Positions 50,498-58,461 of a DNA stretch of 64,000 nt are shown piece by piece. A program made the translations under genes and the position numbers. This DNA is from JAAZPT01 sp964544955. Lineage in GTDB: Bacteria > Bacillota > Clostridia > Christensenellales > Aristaeellaceae. The notes under the pieces are model-generated. The model was not told the DNA's origin, ran no database searches, and saw only the letters and a list, made by a program, of their open reading frames with translations. Positions within the stretch are counted from its first letter, which is position 1, and each line of letters starts with the position of its first letter. The stretch covers positions 1 to 64,000 of the forward strand of contig CAZJEB010000002.1 in NCBI GenBank assembly GCA_964544955.1. Direction: 5' to 3'.

Positions 50498-51085
50498 ATG
50501 AGTGAAGAAAATAAAAATTTGCCAGTAGTGCAGGACTATGAAAAAGATACAGAAAATGATAAAATACCAGAAAAGAATGGAGGCAAACGCATGAAAAAAG
50601 TAAATATAAGTTTAGTTGTTGCATTGGTAATATGCCTTCTGGTTATTGGCTATATGTACACACTAAGAGTAGGTGACCAGTTAAAAATTGATAATACGGA
50701 AAAAGATGTTGTAAGGCTTACAACGGAGTTGGATTTACTAAAGGAAGAAAAAACAAAGTGGGAAAACGATAAAACTGTAGTTTCAAAAAGCATAGGTTCA
50801 GTTAGAACAGTGCTTGCCAAAACCCTGTTGGATTTGGAAGAAGTATCTACCGATATAGGGCTTACACCAATATACACCCCGGTACCCGAGCCCACCGCTG
50901 AACCTACACCCGAAGCAACACCAGAATCAAGCCCAGAGCCTGAAGTTACCCCAGTAGCTGAGCCTGTTGAGGAAGTAAAAGAAACTGAAAAACCTGTTGA
51001 GGAAACAACAGAAGAACCCGCCGCCACAGAAGTTGTTGAAGAAAAATCGCCAACAACAGAAGTTGACCCAACAGCAAAACCATAA
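50498..51085 (+). CDS. Single-pass membrane protein with Pro/Glu/Thr-rich ectodomain
   Basis: This 195-residue protein has about 30 charged cytoplasmic residues, one transmembrane helix (ISLVVALVICLLVIGYMY), a coiled coil (DNTEKDVVRLTTELDLLKEE) and a low-complexity outer tail of PEPTAEPTPEATPESSPEPE-type repeats to the end. The topology suggests a wall-spanning or spacer protein. No enzymatic motif is seen. It is second gene after the RclA-like flavoenzyme and ends at a strong terminator. Confidence 0.75.
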   Translation: MSEENKNLPVVQDYEKDTENDKIPEKNGGKRMKKVNISLVVALVICLLVIGYMYTLRVGDQLKIDNTEKDVVRLTTELDLLKEEKTKWENDKTVVSKSIGSVRTVLAKTLLDLEEVSTDIGLTPIYTPVPEPTAEPTPEATPESSPEPEVTPVAEPVEEVKETEKPVEETTEEPAATEVVEEKSPTTEVDPTAKP

Positions 51086-51098
51086 ATTAATAAAATAT

Positions 51099-51126
51099 AA
51101 AAACGGAGCGATTGCTCTGTTTTTTT
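51099..51126 (+). terminator. Rho-independent terminator
   Basis: Stem AAACGGAGC / GCTCTGTTT (51101-51109, 51114-51122, one G-U pair) and T run. Confidence 0.85.
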
Positions 51127-51137
51127 AATTAGGGGCA

Positions 51138-51170
51138 ATAAAAAACACCACTTTTTCAAGTGGTGTTAAA
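51138..51170 (-). terminator. Terminator of the secreted two-repeat gene
   Basis: Stem AACACCACTT / AAGTGGTGTT (51144-51153, 51158-51167), followed on the minus strand by a T run. Confidence 0.82.
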
Positions 51171-51184
51171 ATTTTAAATTTTAA

Positions 51185-51871
51185 TTATTTTGCAGCAACT
51201 TCTGCTAGTAGGTTTAGGTAACCAACTGTGTCTGCCAATGTTGAGCCTGTTACAGCGTCAACGGGTTTGCCAGCTTCTTGTTGAGCTACAAAATCTGCTA
51301 ATTCAGCAGCTGTTTTGCCAACTGCAAAGTTTTCGATAGCTTTGTAGTTATCAGCTAACAATACTGTTGAGCCAGCTTTGTCTGCCATGTTTTTGCTGTA
51401 TTGTTCGTTGTTAACAAGTTTGCTTGCTAAAACTTTTTCAGCATCTGCATAGTTTTCGCCAAATTTTTGGTCGCTGTTTGGTACGCCTGTGCCAGCCATG
51501 TATTGGAATTCGTCAATGTTTGCTGCAACGATTTTGCCATCTTCCAAAGCTACAACTGCATCGCCAAAGCTCTTTGTTCCGTGAGGAGCGCCTTGACCAG
51601 CTACTAGAACAACGTTATCGCTGTTAGCTACTACGCCAACGCTTGTAAATTCTGTGCTTTTTGCTGCATCTACAATAACTTGTAGGTAGCCAACTGTATC
51701 TGCCAATGTGCTGCTGCTTATAGCATCAACGGGTTTGCCAGGTTCGCTTGCTGCAATAACTGCTTCAAGTTCTGCAACTGTTTTGCCCTTAGCAAAGTCT
51801 TGAATTGCATCATAGTTAGCTGCAATTTCTTTTGTAGCTTTAGCGTGTTCAACCATAAGCGCGCTATACAT
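51185..51871 (-). CDS. Secreted two-repeat protein, 3' part (frameshifted gene)
   Basis: This 228-residue frame contains the rest of repeat 1 and all of repeat 2 of a secreted protein. Each repeat has GAPHGTKSFGDAVVALEDGK, DEFQY, GVPNSDQKFGE, a helical middle, FAVGKTAAELADFV and VDAVTGSTLADTVGYL. The last motif resembles the D-x-x-[ST]-G-[AS]-T segment to which ApbE attaches FMN, so flavin binding is a tentative idea. The listed start (MYSALMVEH) lacks a ribosome site and falls mid-repeat; the true start is at 52161. I do not recognise the family with confidence. Confidence 0.7.
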   Translation of the reverse strand: MYSALMVEHAKATKEIAANYDAIQDFAKGKTVAELEAVIAASEPGKPVDAISSSTLADTVGYLQVIVDAAKSTEFTSVGVVANSDNVVLVAGQGAPHGTKSFGDAVVALEDGKIVAANIDEFQYMAGTGVPNSDQKFGENYADAEKVLASKLVNNEQYSKNMADKAGSTVLLADNYKAIENFAVGKTAAELADFVAQQEAGKPVDAVTGSTLADTVGYLNLLAEVAAK

Positions 51872-51894
51872 AGCGTTGTTTTCACGTTTGCTTA

Positions 51895-52161
51895 TTAGAA
51901 CTGTATCTGCTCGCCGAAGCCTTGGTCGCTATTAGGTACGCCAACAACATTTTCACCCTTGCCGTTGTATTGGAATTCATCCATAGCAACGCCAACGATT
52001 ACATCGCCAACTGTGGCAACAACTGTACGGGAGAAACCCCTTGTGCCGTGAGGTGCACCGTATGCACGGTGTAGAACTAGTTCGCCTTCAGCTGCACTTG
52101 CTAAGCCAAGGCTCATTACCAACATCATTAGAGCAATTATAGCTACTAATACTTTTTTCAT
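51895..52161 (-). CDS. Secreted two-repeat protein, 5' part (truncated by frameshift)
   Basis: ATG at 52161 with AGGAGGA. It encodes a signal peptide (MKKVLVAIIALMMLVMSLGL) and the first half of repeat 1 up to GVPNSDQGFGE, then four aberrant residues (QIQF) and TAA. By comparison with repeat 2 (GVPNSDQKFGENYADAEKVLASK) about seven bases appear to be missing near 51905-51912; the other frame resumes with TVLISKRENNAMYS, matching KVLASKLVNNEQYS. As read, an 88-residue peptide would be made. Confidence 0.75.
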   Translation of the reverse strand: MKKVLVAIIALMMLVMSLGLASAAEGELVLHRAYGAPHGTRGFSRTVVATVGDVIVGVAMDEFQYNGKGENVVGVPNSDQGFGEQIQF

Positions 52162-52198
52162 AAATATCCTCCTAAAAATTAGATATTGTGGTCTAATC

Positions 52199-52227
52199 AT
52201 TATAGGATATGCAAAACGTTTTTGCAA
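52199..52227 (-). promoter_or_regulatory. Promoter of the secreted two-repeat gene
   Basis: On the minus strand TTGCAA (52222-52227) and TATAAT (52199-52204) are 17 bases apart. The spacer holds a GCAAAACGTTTTTGC near-palindrome that could be an operator. Confidence 0.7.
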
Positions 52228-52244
52228 TACTTTTCCATAAATAA

Positions 52245-52694
52245 TTATTCAATATCTATACCATTTTCTATGGAGGTAATCATATCAACCCTAGTTTGGT
52301 GCCTTCCGCCTTCAAACTTTGCATCAAGCCAGCTATCTACAATCATTTTAGCTAGGTCAACGCCAATAACCCTTGCCCCGAAGGCAAGTATATTTGTGTT
52401 ATTATGTTCCTTGCTAAGTTTTGCAGTATAGCAATCGCTACATACTACTGCACGAATGCCCTTTACTTTGTTTGCTGCTAGGGATATTCCAACGCCTGTG
52501 CCGCATATTAATATGCCTTTTTCACACTCGCCACTGGCAACAGCTTTTGCAACTTTTAAGCCATATACGGGGTAGTTAGCCCTCTCGCTTGTATGGGTGC
52601 CAAAATCCTTAACTTCAATGCCTTTTGCCTGTAAGTGTTCAATTATAGCCTTTTTCATATCCACTGCTACGTGGTCGCATCCTATTGCTATCAT
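52245..52694 (-). CDS. rpiB: Ribose 5-phosphate isomerase B (RpiB)
   Basis: This 149-residue protein interconverts ribose 5-phosphate and ribulose 5-phosphate in the pentose phosphate pathway. RpiB marks: IAIGCDHVAVDMKKAI at the start, GILICGTGVGISLAANK with the catalytic cysteine (about residue 66), HNNTNILAFGARVIG (about 100). The ATG at 52694 has GGAGG; an in-frame start 19 codons upstream is rejected. It may alternatively act on allose or galactose phosphates, as some family members do. Confidence 0.93.
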   Translation of the reverse strand: MIAIGCDHVAVDMKKAIIEHLQAKGIEVKDFGTHTSERANYPVYGLKVAKAVASGECEKGILICGTGVGISLAANKVKGIRAVVCSDCYTAKLSKEHNNTNILAFGARVIGVDLAKMIVDSWLDAKFEGGRHQTRVDMITSIENGIDIE

Positions 52695-52874
52695 AATTTG
52701 CCTCCAATTTTGATATTTATTATATAAACAGCTTTGTATTATTTTAAACATGTTTATATGCCAATAATATTACAGCATTATTATACAATAAAAGGGCTTA
52801 TATAGCCATAAATTAACATATCAATATTTTTACATATATAAATTGATAAAAATTAATCAAAGAAATTTTTACAC

Positions 52875-52901
52875 AAAAAAACAGGGTATAGGCCCTGTTT
52901 T
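52875..52901 (-). terminator. Terminator of the yedE-yedF-DUF3343 operon
   Basis: Stem AAAACAGGG / CCCTGTTTT followed on the minus strand by a T run, 15 bases past the DUF3343 stop. Confidence 0.85.
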
Positions 52902-52915
52902 ATATAAATTATTAT

Positions 52916-53161
52916 TTAACTATCTTTTGCAACATAAACTTGAATATATGTGCCATTATTAAGCCTAACAATTTGCTCTATTTCAGCATGAATATTATCA
53001 GGGAGCCAATTATCAGGGGCAGTATATGCCACACATGTGCCACAGCTACTGCTTAAGTTGCGAGGCACTGGCATAATTTGCCCTAGTATACCTAGTTTTT
53101 TTAAATCCCTATTGAATCGTATTGCCCCAAAGTGGGAATAAAATGTTGCAATATAATCCAT
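52916..53161 (-). CDS. DUF3343 protein (putative Se/S carrier)
   Basis: This 81-residue protein has SCGTC (about residues 38-42) after FNRDLKKLGILGQIMPVPRNL, the DUF3343 pattern. Proteins of this family occur with selenium genes and are proposed carriers of labile selenium or sulfur on the paired cysteines. Its start overlaps the yedF-like gene stop by one base (ATGA-type coupling). Third gene of the yedE operon. Confidence 0.82.
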   Translation of the reverse strand: MDYIATFYSHFGAIRFNRDLKKLGILGQIMPVPRNLSSSCGTCVAYTAPDNWLPDNIHAEIEQIVRLNNGTYIQVYVAKDS

Positions 53162-53361
53162 TACTTACTTAGTTTAATGGTATAGTCGCCATCGTTTAAG
53201 CTGTAATCAACACTATAACCATTTTCCTTTGCAAAGCGGCTAATGTTTTCCAAGGATGTTTTGCAATCTACCAATATTTCATAGTTATTTGCCTTGCTTT
53301 CCATAGCCTTTTTAAGCATTATAACGGGCTGTGGGCAGGATATTCCTCTTGCATCTATCAT
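53161..53361 (-). CDS. yedF: TusA/YedF-like sulfurtransferase-fold protein
   Basis: This 66-residue protein consists of a single TusA fold with the conserved CPxP motif (DARGISCPQPVIMLKKAM, Cys at about residue 9). Full-length selenium YedF proteins have an additional C-terminal DsrE-like domain; here that part is absent and its place is taken by the separate DUF3343 gene. It lies 2 bases after yedE, which implies handling of the imported selenium or sulfur species. Confidence 0.82.
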   Translation of the reverse strand: MIDARGISCPQPVIMLKKAMESKANNYEILVDCKTSLENISRFAKENGYSVDYSLNDGDYTIKLSK

Positions 53362-53363
53362 AA

Positions 53364-54428
53364 TTACACCTCTTTTTTATTAAATGTGTTCACAACAGCA
53401 ATTATAGTAACTACTACCAATCCAACAATAACAGCGATTTGGCCGTTTAGTGTGGGGCCAGCGCCAGATGCTGCTAAACCAAAGTTATGGGCAAAAGCGG
53501 CACCAGCTATTAAGCCAAATACGGTTATAACGCTATCCACATTACCTTCACCACTTAGTACAAGTTGGCGCAACGGGCAACCACCAAGTAAGGATGTAGC
53601 GTAGCCTACAAGCAACATACCAAGGAAGTTCCATAAGCTATTTGTGTGGGCAACTGCTTGGCCTTCAAAACCAGGTTTAAATTTGCCAGTAATAAGGTTC
53701 ATTATAAGGGCAGCTACAAATATTGCAACAAAGCCTAACAATAATTTTGATTGTTTAAATAGTATAAAGTCACGTATGCCACCAACCATGCACATGCGTG
53801 TAAGTTGAGCTAAAGCACCAACTATTAGGCCTGCTGCAAGGGATGCAATTATTGGAGCATGTACAGCACCAGGGCCGCCACCTGCTTCTGTAAAGAATAT
53901 AAATGCAGGAGCCACAATAAGTAATACTAAAAATATTACTTGTATTATGGGGAATACTAAACCTTCGCTTAGGTTTTGTTTATATGTTCTTTTTAGGCTA
54001 TAGCCTTTGTTAAGGAATATAACACCAATGCCAATACCAACAGCAAAACCAGCTATACCAAATATGGCGTTCCAGTCCCCGCCAGCAAGGCGAAGTATAG
54101 CCCTAAAGGGGCAACCTAGGAATATTAGGCAACCAATCATTACAAAAAAGCCTAATATAAAGCGTGTTACAGGGCTTGAGCCACCTTTAACTGAAAACTC
54201 TTTTCTGCCCAAGGCCATAAAAAATGCGCCCAATACTAAACCGATAATTTCAGGGCGAATGTATTGAACAGCAGCAGCCCTATGTAAGCCTAATGCACCA
54301 GTTGTGTCACGAATAAAACAAGCTATGCAAAAGCCCATATTTGCGGGGTTACCTAAAAGTACAAGTACAACCGCTATTACGCCTATAGCTAAACCGGCAA
54401 GGCTAATAGTGGATTTTTCCTTATCCAT
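53364..54428 (-). CDS. yedE: YedE-type selenium/sulfur transporter
   Basis: This 354-residue membrane protein has about ten helices and duplicated YeeE/YedE cores. Conserved cysteine motifs occur in each half: MGFCIACFIRD (about 31), FLGCPFRAILRLAGGDWNAI (about 104) and LLGGCPLRQLVLSGEGNVDS (about 285). Family members transport thiosulfate or related chalcogen compounds; those next to yedF are presumed selenium transporters. GGAGAT precedes the ATG and an extended -10 (TG-T-TATAAT at 54463-54471, minus strand) lies upstream. Confidence 0.88.
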   Translation of the reverse strand: MDKEKSTISLAGLAIGVIAVVLVLLGNPANMGFCIACFIRDTTGALGLHRAAAVQYIRPEIIGLVLGAFFMALGRKEFSVKGGSSPVTRFILGFFVMIGCLIFLGCPFRAILRLAGGDWNAIFGIAGFAVGIGIGVIFLNKGYSLKRTYKQNLSEGLVFPIIQVIFLVLLIVAPAFIFFTEAGGGPGAVHAPIIASLAAGLIVGALAQLTRMCMVGGIRDFILFKQSKLLLGFVAIFVAALIMNLITGKFKPGFEGQAVAHTNSLWNFLGMLLVGYATSLLGGCPLRQLVLSGEGNVDSVITVFGLIAGAAFAHNFGLAASGAGPTLNGQIAVIVGLVVVTIIAVVNTFNKKEV

Positions 54429-54504
54429 ATAAATCTCCTTTTATGTTATTATTTTCACTAACATTATAACAGAACTTATATTTATAAGCTATTTTCTTAT
54501 TAGT

Positions 54505-54549
54505 TAAAACGATTGTATTTATTGACTAAAACGATAAGTGTAGTATAAT
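54505..54549 (+). promoter_or_regulatory. Divergent control region: promoter and paired TAAAACGAT sites
   Basis: TTGACT (54522-54527) and TATAAT (54544-54549) with a 16-base spacer drive the cysteine desulfurase gene. TAAAACGAT occurs twice in direct orientation at 54505-54513 and 54527-54535, 22 bases apart (two helical turns), the second just downstream of the -35. The opposing yedE promoter begins about 35 bases away. These are good candidate sites for the LysR regulator of this cluster. Confidence 0.65.
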
Positions 54550-54576
54550 AATTGTATATTATTTAAGGAGAAAGCG

Positions 54577-55716
54577 ATGAAAGCTGTATATTTGGATAAT
54601 GCTGCAACAAGCTTCCCTAAGCCAAGCTGTGTTGCTGATGCCATGCTTAATTATATAAACAATATAGGTTGCAATGTAAACCGCAGTAGCTATGCATCTG
54701 CCTATGATGCGGATGATGTTTTGTTTGATACCCGTGAAAGAATTACAAGGCTTTTTAATGGGGATGATGTTAAAAACACTGTGTTTACAAACAACGTAAC
54801 CACAGCATTAAACTTTGTTATAAAGGGCTTTTTAAAACAAGGCGACCATGTAATTGTATCATCAATGGAGCATAATGCAGTAATGCGCCCCCTTGTGCAA
54901 ATGGGTATAAGCTTTGATAGGATACCCTCAAATAGCCTTGGCTGTATGGATATTAGCCAATTAGCCAAGCTTGTAAAGGCTAAAACAAAGGCGGTAATAT
55001 GCACCCATGCTTCAAATGTTAGTGGCAATATTATGCCCATAGAGGAAATAGGCGCTTTTTGCAATGAAAAAGGCCTTGCTTTTATTGTTGATGCAGCACA
55101 AACAGCTGGCTTGTATAGTATAGATATACAAGCAATGAATATAGATGCCCTTTGCTTTACAGGCCATAAAAGCCTATTAGGGCCTCAGGGAATAGGCGGC
55201 TTTTTATTAAAAGAACATATGGTAAACAAAATTGAGCCCCTTATAAGCGGGGGAACAGGCAGCATATCCCACACTGAGGATGTACCAGATTTTATGCCCG
55301 ACCGCTTTGAGGCAGGCACATTAAATATTCCAGGAATATATGGCTTAAACGCAGCTTTGCAGTATATAGAGGGTAGGGGAATGGATAATATATTAAACCA
55401 TGAACTTATGCTTAGGCAGGAATTTATAAATAAAATATCCAATATTAAAAAATTAAAAATAATAGGGGCAAGGGATAATGCTGCCCCAGTTGTATCCATT
55501 GATGTTGATGGAATAGACATTGCCCTTGTGGCCGATAAGCTTGATAGGGAATACAATATACAATGCCGAGTAGGCTTGCACTGCGCACCTATTGCCCATA
55601 AAACCCTAGGTACATACCCTAAGGGAACAATTAGGTTTTCCTTTGGTTGTTTTAATACAGTTGAGGAAGTGGACTATTGCGCCACAGCATTAGAAAGGAT
55701 ATTAAATGGAAATTAG
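54577..55716 (+). CDS. Cysteine desulfurase family protein (selenium-cluster type)
   Basis: This 379-residue PLP enzyme has YLDNAATSFPKP at the start, SSMEHNAVMRP (about 96), the PLP-lysine in CFTGHKSLLGPQG (about 195) and the sulfur-carrying cysteine in GLHCAPIAHKTLGT (about 334). This matches the EF2568-like group that accompanies selD/yedE clusters and is thought to supply selenium or sulfur for labile cofactors. AAGGAGA precedes the ATG. It overlaps the LysR gene by 11 bases. Confidence 0.87.
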   Translation: MKAVYLDNAATSFPKPSCVADAMLNYINNIGCNVNRSSYASAYDADDVLFDTRERITRLFNGDDVKNTVFTNNVTTALNFVIKGFLKQGDHVIVSSMEHNAVMRPLVQMGISFDRIPSNSLGCMDISQLAKLVKAKTKAVICTHASNVSGNIMPIEEIGAFCNEKGLAFIVDAAQTAGLYSIDIQAMNIDALCFTGHKSLLGPQGIGGFLLKEHMVNKIEPLISGGTGSISHTEDVPDFMPDRFEAGTLNIPGIYGLNAALQYIEGRGMDNILNHELMLRQEFINKISNIKKLKIIGARDNAAPVVSIDVDGIDIALVADKLDREYNIQCRVGLHCAPIAHKTLGTYPKGTIRFSFGCFNTVEEVDYCATALERILNGN

Positions 55717-56587
55717 GCAACTAGAAATATTTATAACAATAGCCCAACAGGGAAGTTTTTCAAAGGCGGCAGATAAACTTTATTTAAGCCAAAGCACAAT
55801 AAGTGCCCATATTAAAAACCTTGAAAAGGAGCTAAATAAAACCCTTATGATTCGCACAACAAAAAGCCTTGAGTTAAGTGATGAAGGTAGGCGGTTTTTA
55901 CCCTATGCTCAACGCATTATGGAAACAAAGGATTTGGCCCTTAAAGCTATGGAGGATAATGGCAATTACACCCTTAATATTGGTGCATCTACAATACCAT
56001 CAGGCTATATATTGCCAGGGCTTATAGCGGCATATAACAAACAAAACCCTAATGTAAACTTTGAAATTAAACAAAGCGATAGTAGGGATATACACGAAAG
56101 CTTGCTTGATAGCTATTTGGAACTAGGCTTTGTAGGTACAAAGTATACAAATAGCAAGCTAAAAAATATAGCTATTTGCAGTGATGAATTGCTTATTGTT
56201 TGCCCTGCCACAGAACATTATATAAACTTAATAAATAGCTTAGACCCATTAAAAAACATTGTTAAAGAACCCTTTATTATGCGCGAAAAGGGCTCAGCCA
56301 CCCAATATGAAGGGGATATACATTTAGAAAACCTTGGTATAGACCCAAAAAGCTTAATGTGTATAGCAGTTACTAACGATTTAGAATCACAAAAAGCCAT
56401 GATACAAAAGGGCTTAGGTGTAGGTATATGCAGTAGTTTGGCTGTTGATAAGCTTATAAAAGATAATAAATGTGTTACTTTGCCCTTAGGCATAAAACGC
56501 ACATTTTATATTAGCCACTTAAAAAACCGTACACTAAAAAATGAAACACAAAGCTTTATAAACTTTGCTATGGAATTTTTTGCATAG
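55706..56587 (+). CDS. LysR-family regulator of the selenium/sulfur cluster
   Basis: This 293-residue protein has an N-terminal helix-turn-helix (RQLEIFITIAQQGSFSKAADKLYLSQSTISAHIKNLEKEL) and a C-terminal type-2 periplasmic-like effector domain. It begins inside the desulfurase gene, so its output is coupled to the enzyme. Position suggests control of the divergent yedE operon and its own unit through the 54505-54535 repeats. It resembles the LysR proteins annotated as selenium-metabolism associated; that assignment rests on context. Confidence 0.87.
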   Translation: MEIRQLEIFITIAQQGSFSKAADKLYLSQSTISAHIKNLEKELNKTLMIRTTKSLELSDEGRRFLPYAQRIMETKDLALKAMEDNGNYTLNIGASTIPSGYILPGLIAAYNKQNPNVNFEIKQSDSRDIHESLLDSYLELGFVGTKYTNSKLKNIAICSDELLIVCPATEHYINLINSLDPLKNIVKEPFIMREKGSATQYEGDIHLENLGIDPKSLMCIAVTNDLESQKAMIQKGLGVGICSSLAVDKLIKDNKCVTLPLGIKRTFYISHLKNRTLKNETQSFINFAMEFFA

Positions 56588-56606
56588 AAATATAAGCTTT
56601 GCATAT

Positions 56607-56634
56607 AAAAAAGGAGCTAATGCTCCTTTTTTGT
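56607..56634. terminator. Bidirectional terminator
   Basis: Stem AAAAAAGGAGC / GCTCCTTTTTT with a TAAT loop between convergent genes. It serves the LysR gene on the plus strand and the anti-sigma gene on the minus strand. Confidence 0.9.
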
Positions 56635-56637
56635 TTA

Positions 56638-58461
56638 TTAGCCGTTACCCATTGTGCTATCCTCATGGTGAAGTTGTAATAGCTCCCCAGTTTGGCTATC
56701 AAATATTAGGAAGTATACATTATGCATTGCATCCTGCCCATAATACCTTAGGCTCCATACTTTTTCACCTTTACCGCTAATGTAATTATAATAGCATTGT
56801 ACATATGTTGTGGCAGTGTCAAAATATTCAGCAGGTACATTCTTTTCAGCCATAAGTACTTCTTTAGCTTTTTGGCGTATTTCAGCCTCTGGAATATCCT
56901 TATCATCAGGCAATGTATAGCTAAAGTCGCTATCTGTTTTGGAAAACCCAGCATCTATGTAAAGCTTACTAAAAGCAGCGGCTTCCTCTGTGCTCATTTG
57001 GTCGGGGTAGGTGTTTTCGCCATATTTTTCAAGCATAGGTATAGTTATATCCATTGCTTTTTTAAGGTAGGGTAAAACATTTAAGCTGTATTTATCGTGG
57101 GCGCCCCATGTATGCTCTGTAGCTTTTATAGGCTCAAGGCCTAAACTCCAAGTTACATTTATAGGCTCCAATGTTCCATCGGCAAGGTTTACTGTATAGT
57201 TGCCTAGTTTTTTCATGTAATTAACAACAAAGTAACTTTCTTTTTCTATGTAATTTACTTGCCATTGTTTTTGACCATTTATATCCACATAGCCCTTTGT
57301 AACATCAAAGAAGCTTAGCACGCTTTCATTACCACCAAACTTTGCAAATAAGGCTTTATTTGCGGCAGCTATAACAGCTTCACCAGCAACTTCGCTTTCA
57401 GGGGCGGTGTATTCAACGCCCTTTAATAAGTGTTCAAAACCAGCAGCCTTTAACCTCTGTGCAATATCGGCCTTTTCAGTAGAAGTTCTATATTCAAAGG
57501 CACCATTTTTAAAGTATTCGTTTACAAAGTCTTCGTATTTAGATAAGTCGCCATCAGGTAAACGCATATCCTTTGGGTCAATTGACCAATTACTATATTT
57601 TATTTCTCCACTTGGTGATAATAAATCTACACGCAATTTAGAGTTATAAGCATTATCGGATATTTTTGTGCCAAAGTTTATGTTGTATTCCTTATGGGTG
57701 CTTTCGCCTTTATCAATGCTTACGCTATAAAAATCAACAAAGGGTATTAGGTTTGAAAAATAATTTTCACTAAAACCATATTTATCAATAAGTGCTTGCT
57801 TGGATAGCTCTATGGCTTTATCTAGCTGTATATCATCCTCAGCGGGCAATATGCTTATTTTGGGTAGGGTTTCATGGGTAAAATCCTTATCCATTTCTGC
57901 CTTTTGTTCCAATGTCCAAGTTGCCGAGTTGCTCCAGTCTATAGCGTCATACTTTTCGCGGAATTCAGTTTTAATTTTACGCATTTTATCTAACTGGGCA
58001 GAACCCCATGCAGGGGCATTAAGGTTGCCATCTTCCAACAGTTTAGGGTCTATATGGTCGTTGCTCCAGCTTACCTCAGTTGCTTTATTATCGGTAAAGT
58101 TAACGGTATATGTACCAACTTTTTCTGTGTTACAGGCAAAGTTTGTAAATATAACTTGGTTTACATCTCTATTGTTTACATGCTTATGGCTAAAGCTATC
58201 CATAATTTCTGGGCTAAAGCCATACTTAAGCATTACAGCCTGTTTTGCGTCCTTTATTAAATTGTATTCTTGGCTAAAATTAAAGCCTATTGCAAGGGCT
58301 GTACCCAATATCATTACTGCAACAATGCTAAGTACAATTATTGGTTTTAGCTTGAATGATTTTTTTGGCTTATTGCCATAAATTTCATCAAACACTTTTT
58401 TGTTGCCCTTCCATTGCATATTTTGCAATTCCTTATCCACATTATATTTAAAATTGTTCAT
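56638..58461 (-). CDS. Anti-sigma-like membrane protein with PepSY-like repeats
   Basis: This 607-residue protein has a short cytoplasmic N-terminus of about 38 residues (YNVDKELQNMQWKGNKKVFD), one transmembrane helix (IIVLSIVAVMILGTALAIGF) and a large outer region with four PepSY-like units (for example DAKQAVMLKYGFSPEIM, ELSKQALIDKYGFSENYF, AANKALFAKFGGNESVL, QKAKEVLMAEKNVPAEYF, each followed by a beta hairpin). It overlaps the sigma gene by 14 bases, the usual arrangement for a membrane anti-sigma sensor. The cytoplasmic part lacks the zinc HxxxCxxC motif, so it is a different class. Confidence 0.78.
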   Translation of the reverse strand: MNNFKYNVDKELQNMQWKGNKKVFDEIYGNKPKKSFKLKPIIVLSIVAVMILGTALAIGFNFSQEYNLIKDAKQAVMLKYGFSPEIMDSFSHKHVNNRDVNQVIFTNFACNTEKVGTYTVNFTDNKATEVSWSNDHIDPKLLEDGNLNAPAWGSAQLDKMRKIKTEFREKYDAIDWSNSATWTLEQKAEMDKDFTHETLPKISILPAEDDIQLDKAIELSKQALIDKYGFSENYFSNLIPFVDFYSVSIDKGESTHKEYNINFGTKISDNAYNSKLRVDLLSPSGEIKYSNWSIDPKDMRLPDGDLSKYEDFVNEYFKNGAFEYRTSTEKADIAQRLKAAGFEHLLKGVEYTAPESEVAGEAVIAAANKALFAKFGGNESVLSFFDVTKGYVDINGQKQWQVNYIEKESYFVVNYMKKLGNYTVNLADGTLEPINVTWSLGLEPIKATEHTWGAHDKYSLNVLPYLKKAMDITIPMLEKYGENTYPDQMSTEEAAAFSKLYIDAGFSKTDSDFSYTLPDDKDIPEAEIRQKAKEVLMAEKNVPAEYFDTATTYVQCYYNYISGKGEKVWSLRYYGQDAMHNVYFLIFDSQTGELLQLHHEDSTMGNG

